Shown: piece after piece, positions 48,185 through 59,754 of the stretch
Numbering within the stretch: position 1 is the first letter of the stretch
Layout of the letters: every line of letters starts with the position of its first letter
Source of the DNA: Stenopsyche tienmushanensis
Taxonomy: Eukaryota > Arthropoda > Insecta > Trichoptera > Stenopsychidae
DNA: 64,000 nt
Reading direction: 5' to 3'
Assembly (NCBI GenBank): GCA_008973525.1
Contig: WACJ01000083.1
Location: 434,001-498,000 of the forward strand
Notes under the pieces: model-generated
Seen by the model: the letters and a program-made list of their open reading frames with translations, nothing else
Database searches by the model: none
Told to the model about the DNA's origin: nothing
Program-made: the position numbers and the translations under genes

Positions 48185-51100
48185 AAGAGAGATGGAAGAT
48201 GTCGCTGGATATGATTTCTCAAAAACGAATGCCCCGATCTTATTGAAAATTTGCATATTTCTACTAAGCAGGATTGATTAATGATTGAATGAAGTCTTTT
48301 ATTTTCTTTAATCACAACTTATACTTTTTTGCATACATGCAAAATATTGTTTAAATGTTACTCTTTTATATACCTCAAAGTCTGAATAAAAAAAACCACT
48401 TTAACCCTTTGAACCCATGTGTCCCCTTAAGATGGATGTAGTTATTGAATAATTGTTTGACGTTAGTAATAATTTTAGCTATGAATCTATTTGATGTGTT
48501 TTAATGTGAAATAACCACATTAGGTTTTTCAAACCGCATAAATCACTTGGCTTGATCGTGTTAAGGCCACATTTTCCTTTGAGCTTGATAATAAATATGA
48601 TTCAAAACATTTGCTAAATGATGGATAGCAAATTTATGGCAGCATATTTGGGAATCATCGATTTCACGTGAAAAATTCAAATTGATGGACGAAACTGTAT
48701 CAAAATAGCGGCATATGGTCTAAATATATGGACGCTAAGAAGTGTTATTAATACCGTTGAAAAAAAAAATTAACATCGCAGTCGATGGAAGATCATAAAG
48801 TGAAGATACTGGGATTTTTTCTGTTTAATGAGGATTTCCAATGTTGATTGGAACAATTGTGGAAATATTTCGATTTCATGCGCGATTTTCTTACGATTTC
48901 ATCATCTCCATTGGCGATTAGTGCATTTAAATTGCAATTCAGTGACCGGTCTTCGTGTCGAAGATGACCTTCTGCTGAAAATTTGAGTCCTTGCCAGCGA
49001 TTTCGATGTTCAAATATTGGTTTTGCTGAAAACTGCGATTAACAAATTAGCGACGTCGTCCATATTGCAAGTGAAAATATTGATCGAGTTCAATGTCTGA
49101 TTTCGTTGTTTGTTTTTCCATCGGCCAAGAAATTCTTTGGATATTTTTAAATGGACACAAACTCAATGAATTTGCACGATGATACAACAATTTAGCGTAT
49201 TATTGTGTCAATGAATTTGTTCCCACGTCCCTTCGAATTACCTTCCAAGACCGCAACAACATTCGTCATTTTAGAATCGTTATTTTTTAGCTGGAAATTC
49301 ATGAATCATTTCAATATAATGACCTAGTAACTTGAAACAAATCCAAGTTCAACTCTTCGTATACAGAAGGCACCGAAATCATGCACGTTTTTAATTATGC
49401 ATTTTTTCATGCAATTTTAAAGCGAAATGACGCAGAACGCTTGAACATTTAAAAAAGAACAAATATGTAATGTAACAATACAACAATTGATACATTAATC
49501 ATTGTATTGTGCTGCGTGGTTTAAAGCATTCGAGCTGTTTACAACTTCATTTTTATGGTTCTTTGAATAACAGAAAATTCAAAGATTATTTTCTATCAAA
49601 TTAATTATATATTCGAGGGCCTTGAAAGTTATTAATCCTTGGACCGATTGTAAACCATATTTTTCAGATCCACATATTTGTTGATGATTTATGGATTTTT
49701 AATTCATCGTCATTCATACCTAATGTAATCCATTGATTGAAAAGGGTTCTAAATAAAACTAGCCATAAACTTTGGATGAGTGATTTCATCTTTTATTCGT
49801 CTACTTCGGACTGACTATGGCAATGCTTAAGAAAGCCAAATATTTATTTAAAGTCATTTTATGCATGACTAGATCTATCGACTATATTCAGAATGCAACC
49901 TGATTTATTGAATTTGAGATATGTGTTTATTTTGAGATAAGGCCGTATGAGCCAAGAAAAAATACTGCGTTACCATGTGAACATGCTCGTCTTCATTGGA
50001 ACCAAACAATAAAAGCCCGCAGTGAATATGTTTCAATTCCATTCGATAGCTATTGTTCAATTTTATTAGCAGTGTCAATTGTAAATTAAATATTTATTTT
50101 ATTCAGGGCAGTTCTATAGCTAAAAATTGAGCATTTGACGATGAAAATTGAATCATCATAAGTTATGTCATTGGTATGACGGATCATGACAGCATGGACG
50201 TTTTAAATTACTATGCTGCAATTGTAGTACATATAATGAAATATGTAGGACAGTGACGATATAGTGGAGTTATTCCAAGATTCTTATTGTAAAAAATTGG
50301 GTTCGTATCCAGACAATCATTAATATGTATCTGATATGTATCTGTAATTTAAATTAGAACACTATTAATTTTTATCGCTGCAGATCTGGCAAATTCACCA
50401 CACGAAAATAAAAAAATTGAGTCTGTTTTTATGCGGATCTTTTTTATGCGATTTTGAAGTTATGCGGTTTTAAAAAATAATGGAATCCCTTGTATGTAGT
50501 TTAAGTCTTTTTTATGCGGATTTTTTATATGCGACTCCCCGTGGAACGTATATATCGCATAAACAGACCCAAGAGTATAACATAGCACATTTGTATTGAT
50601 TATCGATATTAATTTTCTATGGGTACTAATATGTGTCTGATGTTTGCGAAAATTGGTCACAGATACATTAATCAAGCGACGACAAATTTCGATAGGTTCG
50701 AAATCTAAGGTCTTTAAATTGATTTAATTCCCAATCAACCAAAAAATACAAAATATAATAATTCATGTCTATAATACAGAATAAACATCACTATGTTTTG
50801 ATAATATCTTTGGGTGAATTAATATAGAAGTGGATTAATTGAGATTATGACTTTTGCGGCGACTGTATTTCTCAATCTATTCAAGCCTCAAGAAATAATT
50901 CATCCACTAAATTCTTAAATTTACAACCAAAGGTTATAATTTCGTGACCGAGCTCACGCCAATTTATGTTACCGAAACACAATGTGATCGTATTTTAAGT
51001 CTAAATTGTTGGAAAAATTGCTTTTGGAACCGCCCTGTCTTGAATTTTGAATTATTTACATTCGCCTGACTCCAAATTGCTCTACGATATCTGTATTAAA

Positions 51101-51819
51101 TGTCAAAATGTCATTCGAAAGTCACATTTAAATTATTCCTAATCATATTGAATATTTACACTCCTATTAAATAATTTGATAACCAATTTATTTTTTGGGA
51201 TATTTGCGTAGAACAGCTCACAGAGAGCAATCATTGGATGAGCCGAATTAAAGGCAAAATTCACTTTCACCTTTCCTGATCTTTTAGTTCAGCCGACCGA
51301 TGTTAATAACCCATCCATCACTTTCGGTCATGGAATCTTCATATGAAAGTTCCAATTTGATATTCAAATTTGAAGACCATCCTCTGGCAGCTCTCCAGGG
51401 ACGTACATTAAAGTGTTTGACCTGGTGATCCTAATGGCAAGAATTCGATGCTCTGTCGTTAATCACTTTCTAGTGTCTTAATTAGCATCGATATTTACGA
51501 TGCAAGAGACAAAAAAACCACAGTGAGATTGCAAATCACAATGATTAATTTCGAAGAGAGGAGATGAAATATTAAAACGTAATAATACGAATACGAAAGA
51601 TTGCGCCAAACACACGAAAATTAATCGTTTCGTTTTGACACTTGGTGAAGAAACGCTGTAAAAATGTAAACCTTGACACAAAATGGTGTCACGTTAAATA
51701 AATTGTGATTTACAACCAAAATATGATAAATATATATTATAAATTCGCTTCAATCAACAAAAATGATCTACTGAGGCAACAAAATGTCCTGAAAAAAAAG
51801 GAATTGAGAACGAGACAAA
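48185..51819. other. AT-rich stretch, no gene recognised
   Basis: No coding signal or repeat match was recognised across this longest featureless part. Confidence 0.5.
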
Positions 51820-52490
51820 TCCCGAAAGTAAGTGTACTATAACAGAACACCCGAAAGTAATGGACTGTAATTTTTGCTTTTTAAGGGTTGGCCATACTGG
51901 TGTGGTAGAGGAAGATCTCCTGATAAAGCGAGCATAGCAGGAACACGATAGTTGCCTGAAAAATGTCAGTGAGAAATCCCGCCAAGTGTGAGCTGGTCAA
52001 TATCGCCCTCGAGTTTCTTGCGCGACTTGAATTGGAAGTTGAGTATCTGAACGCTATGATGACTGGAGATAAAAAGTGGATGGCTCATTACACTTTTGAG
52101 TCAAAAAGACAGTCACACACCAATTCCCCGTCTGCCAAAAAATTCAAAAGCACAATTCCGAGGGTTTTGGGACCAAAAAAGTATCATTTTGACTGAATTT
52201 CTACATCAGGGAGAGATCATCAATGCCCAACGATATGGTGAGACCTTCAAAAACTCAAAAGAAGCATTAAAAAAAAAAAAAGAAGTCCGTCTTCATACAA
52301 CCTTAGCCACCAAGGCACTCTTGGACTTATTTGGTTGGGATGTTTTGAACCACTCCTAAAGTGGGACGATTGAACGGGATGGCGATTATGTTGAAAAATA
52401 GTTTACAAATGTATCAACAATATCTTGTACTTTTTTCAAATACACTTTTTCTAAAAAAAATATAAAAAATTAGTACACTTACTTTCGGGA
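51820..52490 (+). mobile_element. Mariner with perfect 20-bp TIRs, internally deleted
   Basis: TCCCGAAAGTAAGTGTACTA at 51820-51839 is the exact reverse complement of 52471-52490. TA follows the right end; on the left the TA has mutated. The element is 671 bp, about half the usual 1.3 kb for mariner. A second partial copy of the terminal word (CCCGAAAGTAATGG) follows the left end at about 51850. Confidence 0.85.
51963..52359 (+). pseudogene. Mariner transposase fragment
   Basis: The first frame has VNIALEFLARLELEVEYLNA, then MTGDKKWMAHYTFESKRQS, the first catalytic motif. After a frameshift near 52150 it continues FWDQKSIILTEFLHQGEIIN and AQRYGETFK, then jumps over the second catalytic motif to LHTTLATKALLDLFGWDVLN and a stop. 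The HTH region is absent on the N-terminal side, and the second and third catalytic Asp are gone. About 130 of some 345 residues remain. Confidence 0.8.
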
Positions 52491-53986
52491 TATGCCTCTT
52501 ATATGCTGTAAAAATATGTGATAGAAGTTTTACGCGGGGCTACTTCTGACGCCAATATTATGTATGAGAGCCCAGCCTAAAGATCATCCGCACCTTCACC
52601 TAAAGTTTCAAATTATTTATCGAGTCGCGGGAGTTTAAACAGAAAAATAAAGATTCTCGGCATAATAGAAATACGATTTTTACGCCAAGGTTTTTATTAT
52701 CGTGTTGAATAAAAGATCACAGCTGCGAGATTAGGAAGCCAGCGGGAAGAATACGTTTTCTCGCGGCCAAGGCTTCTTTACGTGCCTACGTATCACTGAA
52801 TAACGCGTATTCGCAAAACGAAGCATTTTTTAAGAACTGCAAATGCTTTTATCAATTCATTTATTATCAAAAAATTATTTCAACCAACATTCGAATACTA
52901 CGATATAAGGTTCTAATGCAATTATTGGCGTATTTGCTAAATAACTTGGCTAGCATCTAGCGGTCAATATTATCATAGCTTTCACCAACATTTAAATTAC
53001 TATTTGAAACACGTTTGAATCCACAATTGAAAAGTGCCATAAAATAATCAAAAGGTTGCCTAATTTTGATTTTATCTGTGAGTACATACTATATTATACT
53101 AAACGTGTATAGACGTGTGTTATGAATATCACTTGAGCGAATATAAAAGGTTGTTCAATGATTCATGGTGCTTATTGAATGACATCGTGACATACAATAA
53201 ACTACGTTGTATAAGATTTTCAATGAGATGTTGATGATTAACAAAGCTGAAAAAATATTGAACGGAGAGTTGAATTGACGACTGGATACATGTACACCCT
53301 GTCGTCAATTACGCTCTTCAAAGGCACTCTTCGATCTCCAACTGACAGCTGATGCATAACACGGGCATGATAATGCCATCATTGGCATGCAGAATGATGA
53401 TGTATGAAAGTGGTGTCATCACTTGGAATCAAAAACGTGTATCGACGTCGACACGTGATCGCGTGGACGAAAATGGAAAACACACTTCAAATGACATATC
53501 ATCAATATTCGACGCTCAATTGATTCTATTCATGGAATAAGAATACTTCCCAGCAATTTTGACATGGGGAAAATATTGCATAAACGACATATAATTAAGT
53601 GAAAATTGTATGTAACTTTGAGAAAATACGTTGCAGTATGAAATGTCTTCATGCTTAGAGAGCGAGCCATTATGCAATTTAAGATGGCTCAATGTCTATT
53701 ATAATTATTAAGGGCTACAAAATATGGGATATGCAAAAATACATGACTCTTGAAATATTTAATAAGTCGTCTTCTAAGCGGATGTTACAATCTAATATCA
53801 GATGTAAGTGATCTCCTAACGAGATATTAATTTCTTATATGGTGGTTTCTTTATTGTCTTCCACATACGGTTAAGTTATTGTATAAGATTATTTAAATGA
53901 AAATCTTTAAGCAAGAGAAGATCTGCAATAAGTGGCAAAATTATCATTATTTTTCAATGATGATTACAAATCGCTCATTGCGTCGG
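52491..53986. other. AT-rich stretch with an inverted LTR-like fragment
   Basis: Bases 52690-52800, reverse complemented, contain GAAGCCTTGGCCGCGAGAAA and AACACGATAATAAAAACC, related to the fragments at 7425-7505 and 53987-54055. The rest is unremarkable. Confidence 0.4.
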
Positions 53987-54055
53987 ATAGCCTTGGCTGC
54001 GAAAGGACGTCCTTCCCGCGGCCAGATCACTTTCTCGCCGTAAATAAAGAAGCAA
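53987..54055 (+). repeat. LTR-like fragment E, partial
   Basis: CCTTGGCTGCGAAAGGACGT through GCCGTAAATAAAG parallels 7425-7505. It abuts the mariner relic that follows. Confidence 0.4.
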
Positions 54056-54800
54056 ATGAACATAGATCTAATCATAGCTATGGTTGAAAAAACCCCGCTA
54101 TATACTGTTCGCGAAATAGCTAACATGTTAGAAATTCCACGAACATCCGTCCATAATCATCTGACAAAATTGGGCTACATCAATCGTTCAGATGTGTGGC
54201 TTCCTCATGAACTGACTGACTCAAATAAACTTCAGCGTATTTCAACATGCGATCTTCTTCTCCAACGACATAATAGCCAACCTTTTTTGAAGAGACTTGT
54301 CACTGGAGATGAAAGTTGGATGAGAATATTCAACATAAACGGTCTTGAACCAAGGGTACAGAAGCTTTAACTGTAGCTAAACCTGGCCTACATCCAAAAA
54401 AAGTTTTGCTATGCATTTGATGTGATTGGAAGGGGGTAGTTTATTATGAGCTACTTCAGCAAGGTGAAACGATCAATTCAACAAAATATTGTTTCCAACT
54501 AGACAATCTAAAGGATGCAATTGCCAGAAAACGGTCATAATTAGCGAACAGACGAGGCGTTGTTTTTCATCACTACTCTCCGAACATTGCCCCTTCAGAT
54601 TATTATTTATTTCTTTAATTGAAAAATTCTTTACGTGGTAAAAAATTTAATTCAAAAATGATACCTTGATCAATATTTTGCCAACAAACCTGAGAAATTC
54701 TGGCAAGAATGCGTTATGAGACTTTCGGAGAGCTGAAGAAAGGTAATAGCACAGAATGGATCATATATTATTCAATAAATTTTGATGTAACACAAATTAT
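54056..54800 (+). pseudogene. Mariner transposase relic
   Basis: The first 104 codons read MVEKTPLYTVREIANMLEIP, RTSVHNHLTKLGYINRSDVW, LPHELTD, then FLKRLVTGDESWM: the second HTH, the WVPHEL linker and the first catalytic motif. It continues in other frames with VYYELLQQGETINSTKYCFQ and KRS*LANRRGVVFHH. The second acidic motif is deleted and joined directly to YSPNIAPSDYYLF, which keeps the third Asp. The 3' part reaches KNSLRGKKFN. Stops and frameshifts are frequent. Related in style to the 56.4-kb mariner (GQTINASVYC, RSLQNYLTGKKF) but clearly diverged. Terminal repeats were not resolved. Confidence 0.8.
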
Positions 54801-56420
54801 TGTTTATTTTTTTTTAATAGGAAAACGAAAGAAACTTATGGAACACCATAATAAATTTGCGAATACTTTTGGGTCCTCCTAATAATTATCTAATCGAACG
54901 AACTAATCGCATTAAACATAATGAATACCGCAAAATCAATAAATTCAATACAAAATAACCGCTAATTAGCAAAAGAGCTCATCTAAATTTTCAGATAATG
55001 GTCATTCGACTGAATTTCATAATGTCGGACATTAATGAGCAAAATGCATATTCAATGAATTGTTTATGTATTGGCATTATATAAATGCTCCGATGGATAT
55101 CCAATAAAACGTGACCACTATTATAATGATGCAGTATTATGACTTATCTATATTAAAAATTGTATTCAGCACCATATGGATCAGTGGTTCAACGATGAAT
55201 CGCAATTATAAAGCGATCTACTGAAATTATATATGATTTACGAATCATAATCAAAGTATTTTGAATTGTTTTACGCTGGGATCTAAATTATGTCAAGCGT
55301 AGAAATCGTAGATGAATGATTATTATCAGAAAAATCATATGGAGGAAGAATGTTTATGCGCAACTTTCTATGATAACAAGATTGAACCGTTCATAGAATA
55401 TTTAAAAAAAATTGATTTGATACTAATGCGAATATTAATGCACGGACCAGCAAAGCGCGAAATAAATTTAATTTATACAAACGACAAATAAGCGAAAGAT
55501 TCGTGCTTGAGCAGAGCGTTATAACATTATTGGATGTAAATTAAATGGTAATTAGTTGCTTTTACGCTTGTCAATATTTGCACTGTCAATAAATAGTTTT
55601 GTCGACAATCAAGCAAGTAAACATTCAATTATGTCTGAGAGCAATGGAAAAATACCGGACAATTGGAGGAAAATTGCGAACCCGGTTGGTGAATATGAAT
55701 TGTCGAGTGTATTTGAGGATTCTCGATTTGATATGCAGTTGGTGCAAATGCATTTGCGAAACAATGGATTTTCCGAGAAGCGTACGAGACACTAATTAAA
55801 TCTGAAACACAGTTTTGCCACGTGCACCGTACATCATTATGAATACTATAAATTGTGTTTGCTTAGCATCCATAAAAATATGATACAAAACGTGAGCTGA
55901 TGGCTCTCAAAGGCAGACCAATTACTTGGAAATGTTTACATGTTACATCCTTAATACAGAGTGATCCAATATTTATCAAACCCGCTTGTATACCTGGTTA
56001 AGTAGTCAACAAATTAATTTGGGATTCATTATACGATAGTTACTTATCAAACAAAATGTTGATGCAAATTTGCTAAATCTTTAAGTAGGAAAATCTTAAC
56101 AATATGAATGTCATTGAAGATTTTCATGAATTACTGGCAGAAAAGAGGCTTATAAAGTAAATTCAATGAAAATGACATCTGGAATATCCCAAATTTCAAA
56201 GATTTAGTACAGTTGAAAATTATTAAAAAAAAATCATAGAAATTCCCACCAACTCCAAGCCATTTTTTGCATATTTCTTAAAAATAAATTTATGGAATAA
56301 AATAAATAAATGAGGGTTTATGAATAAATAAAATAGCATTTTGTTATGCAGGGCGTTTATTAAGTATATTAGGCATTTTATTTGGTATATTAATTTTTGT
56401 AATCACATAATACATGATAT
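54801..56420. other. AT-rich stretch, no gene recognised
   Basis: Frames at 55556-55799 lack family signatures. On the minus strand, sequence just left of 56420 is the 3' flank of the piggyBac-like fragment interrupted by the mariner. Confidence 0.45.
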
Positions 56421-57701
56421 TACATTGGCGGGAAAGTTCTGTCGCATTTACTGCGTTTGAAGTGTTTTTGACTGTAAGAGAAAAACGAGCAGGTAAAATG
56501 AGTCATATAGGGTCTTATTGTTTAGCGCATGGCTTATGGGATATAACGGAACCAATTTCAATTTTTTTCGTCAGTTACTTGAGAAGTACAGACCCATCAA
56601 GATGGCAGTGGATAAAGTGCATTTACGACATTGCATTTTGTACAAGTTCCAGAGAGGAAGCAACGCATCGATTGCATGTAAAAACATTTGTGACACGTTT
56701 GGAAGTGAAGTGGTTAATATTCGAACCTATCAAAGATGGTTTGCCAAATTTCGTTCCGGGGATTTCACGCTCAAAGAAGATCTTCGATCTGGAAGGCCAT
56801 CCAAGGTCGATAATGGAATTTTGCGGTCAATGCTGGAGACTAACACACATCTGACTACTAGAGAATATCAAAGGAGTTCAGTGTTCATCATTCTACTGTT
56901 GAAGACCACATAAAACAACTTGGATTTATCTTGAAGCAGAGTATTTGGGTTCCACACGATTTGACCGAAAAAACCTATGAGATCGTATGAGAATCTGTTC
57001 GTCTCTTCTTATTAGAACCAGTGTGGAACCGTTTTTAGACAAAATCATTACAGGAGATGAAAAGTGGATACTCTACGAAAATGTTAAGAGGAAAAAAGTT
57101 TATTGCAAACCTGGATCATCCGCCAAAACTACTCCAAAACCAGATCTTCGTCAAAGAATAGTTATGCTTTGTTTATGGTGGGATAGAAGAGGTCCGATTT
57201 ACTACGAGCTACTCAAACAGGGGCAAACCATCAATGCGAGTGTCTACTGTAATCAGCTTGAAAAATTGAATGCGGCTATCAAAGAAAAACGACCGATTTT
57301 GGCCAATAGAAAAGGAATTGTCTTCCATCAGGATAACGCTAGACCACACACTGCATTGATGACTCAAAAAAAATTAAATGAATTTGGATGGGAAATTCTT
57401 AGTCACCCAACGTATTCTCCTGACATTGCTCCGTCATATTATTATCTATTTCGATCTCTTCAGAATTATCTGACAGGAAAAAAATTCATTTTCTTTGAAG
57501 CTGTCTCCAAAGCGGTTGATAACTATTTTGACTCCAAGGATGAAAATTTCTATGGTAGGGGGATCGATAGGTTGCCCGAGAGATGGTAAAGAGTGGTTGA
57601 TAATAATGGACAATATATTATTGATTAACTAAAAATAAAACTCATAAAAATTATTATAGTTGTTTCATTAAAAAATACGACAGAACTTTCCCGCCAATGT
57701 A
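56421..57701 (+). mobile_element. Near full-length mariner with perfect TIRs
   Basis: CATTGGCGGGAAAGTTCTGT and two more bases (56423-56444) match the reverse complement of 57678-57699 exactly. TA lies at 56421-56422 and 57700-57701. The element is 1277 bp, the normal size for mariner. It sits in the TA of a TAA that ends the minus-strand piggyBac-like fragment (57702-57852). Confidence 0.92.
56602..57628 (+). pseudogene. Mariner transposase, frameshifted and catalytically mutated
   Basis: From MAVDKVHLRHCILYKFQRGS the frame carries the first HTH and RTYQRWFAKFRSGDF, then VDNGILRSMLETNTHLTTRE. Two frameshifts and a TGA occur between about 56870 and 56990, where HHSTVEDHIKQLGFILKQS and IWVPHDLTEK lie in another frame. 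The C-terminal catalytic half is one open frame of 200 codons: first Asp in TGDEKW (57056-57058), second in HQDNARPHTA (57332-57334). The third position, 35 codons later as required for DD34D, is Tyr (TAT, 57437-57439, APSYYYLF instead of APSDYYLF), one base from Asp. A TAA at 57587 cuts the last 12 codons, which read VVDNNGQYIID. The transposase is therefore dead several times over, though the ends remain intact. Confidence 0.9.
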
Positions 57702-57852
57702 ATATTTTTTGAAGCAATCTTCAGAATGAAACGCTGATTTCCTTTCGTAAGTGTTGCAAAAATATAGCGTTCACTTTCATCCTTTTTCACGGTCTGAACA
57801 CACCATACAGTATCTATAGTTCTTTCTTGATCTACTATAAATAAAATTAGGA
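57702..57852 (-). pseudogene. piggyBac-like transposase C-terminus (distal part)
   Basis: On the minus strand, continuing from 59116 across the hAT insertion, the frame reads PNFIYSRSRKNYRYCMVCSD, then REKG, two TGA stops, TLYFCNTYERKSAFHSEDCF and KKY before TAA. The C-x-x-C, C and C-F-x-x-Y spacing is the C-terminal Cys-rich finger of piggyBac-type transposases. The mariner has inserted in the TA of the stop codon. No more of this protein is recognised beyond 59205. Confidence 0.7.
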
Positions 57853-57860
57853 CTTCCATC
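57853..57860. repeat. 8-bp hAT target duplication, left
   Basis: CTTCCATC, repeated exactly at 59108-59115. Confidence 0.9.
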
Positions 57861-57990
57861 CAGTGGCGTAGCTAGGTAACCAAGGGCCCTGGGGCAAATT
57901 AAAAAATGGGGCCCCACTGCTATGTAAACTGATTAGCTTTTATCAAATAAAAATATGAAATATACAAATACTTTAAAAATGCTAAGCTAC

Positions 57991-58851
57991 TTAACGCTTT
58001 CGCGCGCGCACATCGTCAATCCCTTCGTCGCTGGAGCACATGAGTGCAAATAAACTTCGCTCAACCTAAACCTCGCGCCGGATTAGTCCTATGCCTACCG
58101 CGCTCCCAGACACAAAAACAAACCATTTACAAAACATGGATCCAAAACATAGGGGAAGGTTATTTGACAACGAACCTAGAGGAACCAAAATTGATGCCAG
58201 TGTACTTAAATTGATGAATCCATTTCTCCACAAAGGTCATCATGTTTTTATGGAAAAAATTTATAATAATATATCATTATCTACTAAATTAGTAGAAAAA
58301 AATACGCATACAACAGGGACATTACGTGAAAATAGAAAAGGAAATCCAGTAGAAATAACAAAGAAGAAAGAAGGAGAACACATATGGTTAAGAAAAAATA
58401 ATATATACAAAATGGCACGAAACTAGAGATGTATAAAGCATCACAACCAAATATCACTCGCAACTCATCGAAAAAACGAATAGATATGGAGTCGTAAAAC
58501 GCCCATTCAAATTGTAATTGTGTGTATTAGCGATGGTTTAAATAGTTTTATTATTAAAAAAATACAATGGTTGAAAATAACTGAAAAGTGTAAAGAATAC
58601 ATTAAAAAAAAAACGTGTAGATCGATTTACTTGATGATAAATGTTTCGACGGCAATAAAAGTTCGGTCTTATCGCTGGAATGTTATCACCAAAAACGATT
58701 AGTGAAGTGAAGATGCAAACACGAGAGAGAATAACTGACTCATTGTGTGTTCTGGCTATGGCTTAAGCACTAATACGTATTCATGAATGTCGTCGGCAAT
58801 CGGATTCACGGAAACGAGCTAAAATGACGATGCCGCGCGCGAAAGCGTTAA
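57991..58851 (+). mobile_element. piggyBac-like element nested in the hAT element
   Basis: TTAA at 57991-57994 and 58848-58851 flank 853 bp. The ends are CGCTTTCGCGCGCGCACATC and, inverted, CGCTTTCGCGCGCGGCATC, 14 bp identical. The TTAA duplication and internal transposase fragment both indicate piggyBac. Full piggyBac elements are about 2.4 kb or more, so this is a deletion derivative. Confidence 0.88.
58136..58495 (+). pseudogene. piggyBac transposase fragment (DDE_Tnp_1_7-type)
   Basis: The first frame, to a TAG at 58424, has LKLMNPFLHKGHHVFMEKIY, NNISLSTKLVEKNTHTTGTL, RENRKGNPVE and EGEHIWLRKNNIY. In piggyBac transposases the corresponding stretch is KGHHVFMDNYYTS..L...L....T..GT.R.NRKG.P, containing a catalytic Asp at the D of MDN; here that position is Glu (MEK). 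A frameshift then gives KWHETRDV, a stop, ITTKYHSQLIEKTNRYGVVK and RP, matching the KW.D.R.V....T......V...NR.G...KP segment. The upstream and most downstream parts are absent or unrecognisable. Confidence 0.8.
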
Positions 58852-59107
58852 GCTCTTTTTTGTGATTGACAACACTGCCAACCCACAGAAAGAATTTAGG
58901 GGAATTCCTTAGGCATAACTTATGAATTTCTCTCAACTGAGTTGTCATGATTAAAGTGGGGTTGCAACCTGTCAAATTTATTTTGAAAATGGGAGAAATT
59001 TCCAAAAGTTCAGTTCGATCGAGATTTCTGGTAAGGATTCGAGGGCCCCCTGAGCTTGAGGGCCCCGGGGCACTGCCCCGCCTAGCCCTTTGGTAGCTAC
59101 GCCACTG

Positions 59108-59115
59108 CTTCCATC
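59108..59115. repeat. 8-bp hAT target duplication, right
   Basis: CTTCCATC, identical to 57853-57860. Confidence 0.9.
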
Positions 59116-59205
59116 TAATTGTTGATCGTGATCAGTTGACGACAATCGTCCCAATTTGGACTTCATAAAATCGCGAAAGATACCAATAAATTGCATCAAC
59201 AATTG
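59116..59205 (-). pseudogene. piggyBac-like transposase C-terminus (proximal part)
   Basis: On the minus strand, MQFIGIFRDFMKSKLGRLSS, TDHDQQLDG leads into the hAT insertion. After excision of the hAT and one TSD, DGS-PNFIYSRSRKNYRY follows in frame. The basic, poorly conserved linker before the Cys-rich finger is usual for piggyBac proteins. In-frame stops lie just upstream, so the catalytic domain is lost or shifted. Confidence 0.55.
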
Positions 59206-59754
59206 TCAGCGATCCTTTTTAAGATTTATTGACGACCTTTTTAAGACGAAAAACGAAAAAAAAGTATACGTATATATCAAAATAATATTGAATTACTGGA
59301 AATAATTTTCAAGATGTTCACTGCGCAACAACTCGACGCAGACTATTGTTTTATGCTCTTTATCTGAACCGATTCAATTCCTCTGAACCAATTATTTTCC
59401 ATATTCCAGATGACAAATTAATGGTCAGACATTAAAACGGTATTTTTAGAGTATTCACTTGATTCTTACATTTAAAAAAATACCAAAATCCTATTTAAAG
59501 TTCATAAAAACTGCCCAATAAAAAACCGGTCACACGTAGTGGCCATAGGAGTTGTGAGGGTTAAGTGTGATTAGTAGTGACGACGTCGAAATCTAATGTA
59601 ATATCAATATGCAAAGTTTTTGATCACCATTGCTCAAATGAGCATATTAGATTGTCCGGTTTGGAATGTCGTTTTTTTCATCATCAGTTGTGTCTCAGCT
59701 ATCATCTGGAGAACGTTATTTTTTACAAAATATTTTTTTTGCGTTTTTAGATGA
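59206..59754. other. AT-rich stretch, no gene recognised
   Basis: No recognisable sequence. Confidence 0.45.

Larger units (their letters stand above)
57861..59107 (+). mobile_element. hAT-type element (host of a nested piggyBac-like element)
   Basis: It starts CAGTGGCGTAGCTAGGTAAC and ends GGTAGCTACGCCACTG, with perfect 8-bp TSDs on both sides. Subterminal GGGCCC words (GGGCCCTGGGGC, GGGCCCCGGGGC) are inverted at the two ends. Without the nested insertion the element is about 390 bp, so it is non-autonomous. It splits a piggyBac-like C-terminus on the minus strand; removing it and one TSD restores the reading frame. Confidence 0.92.
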
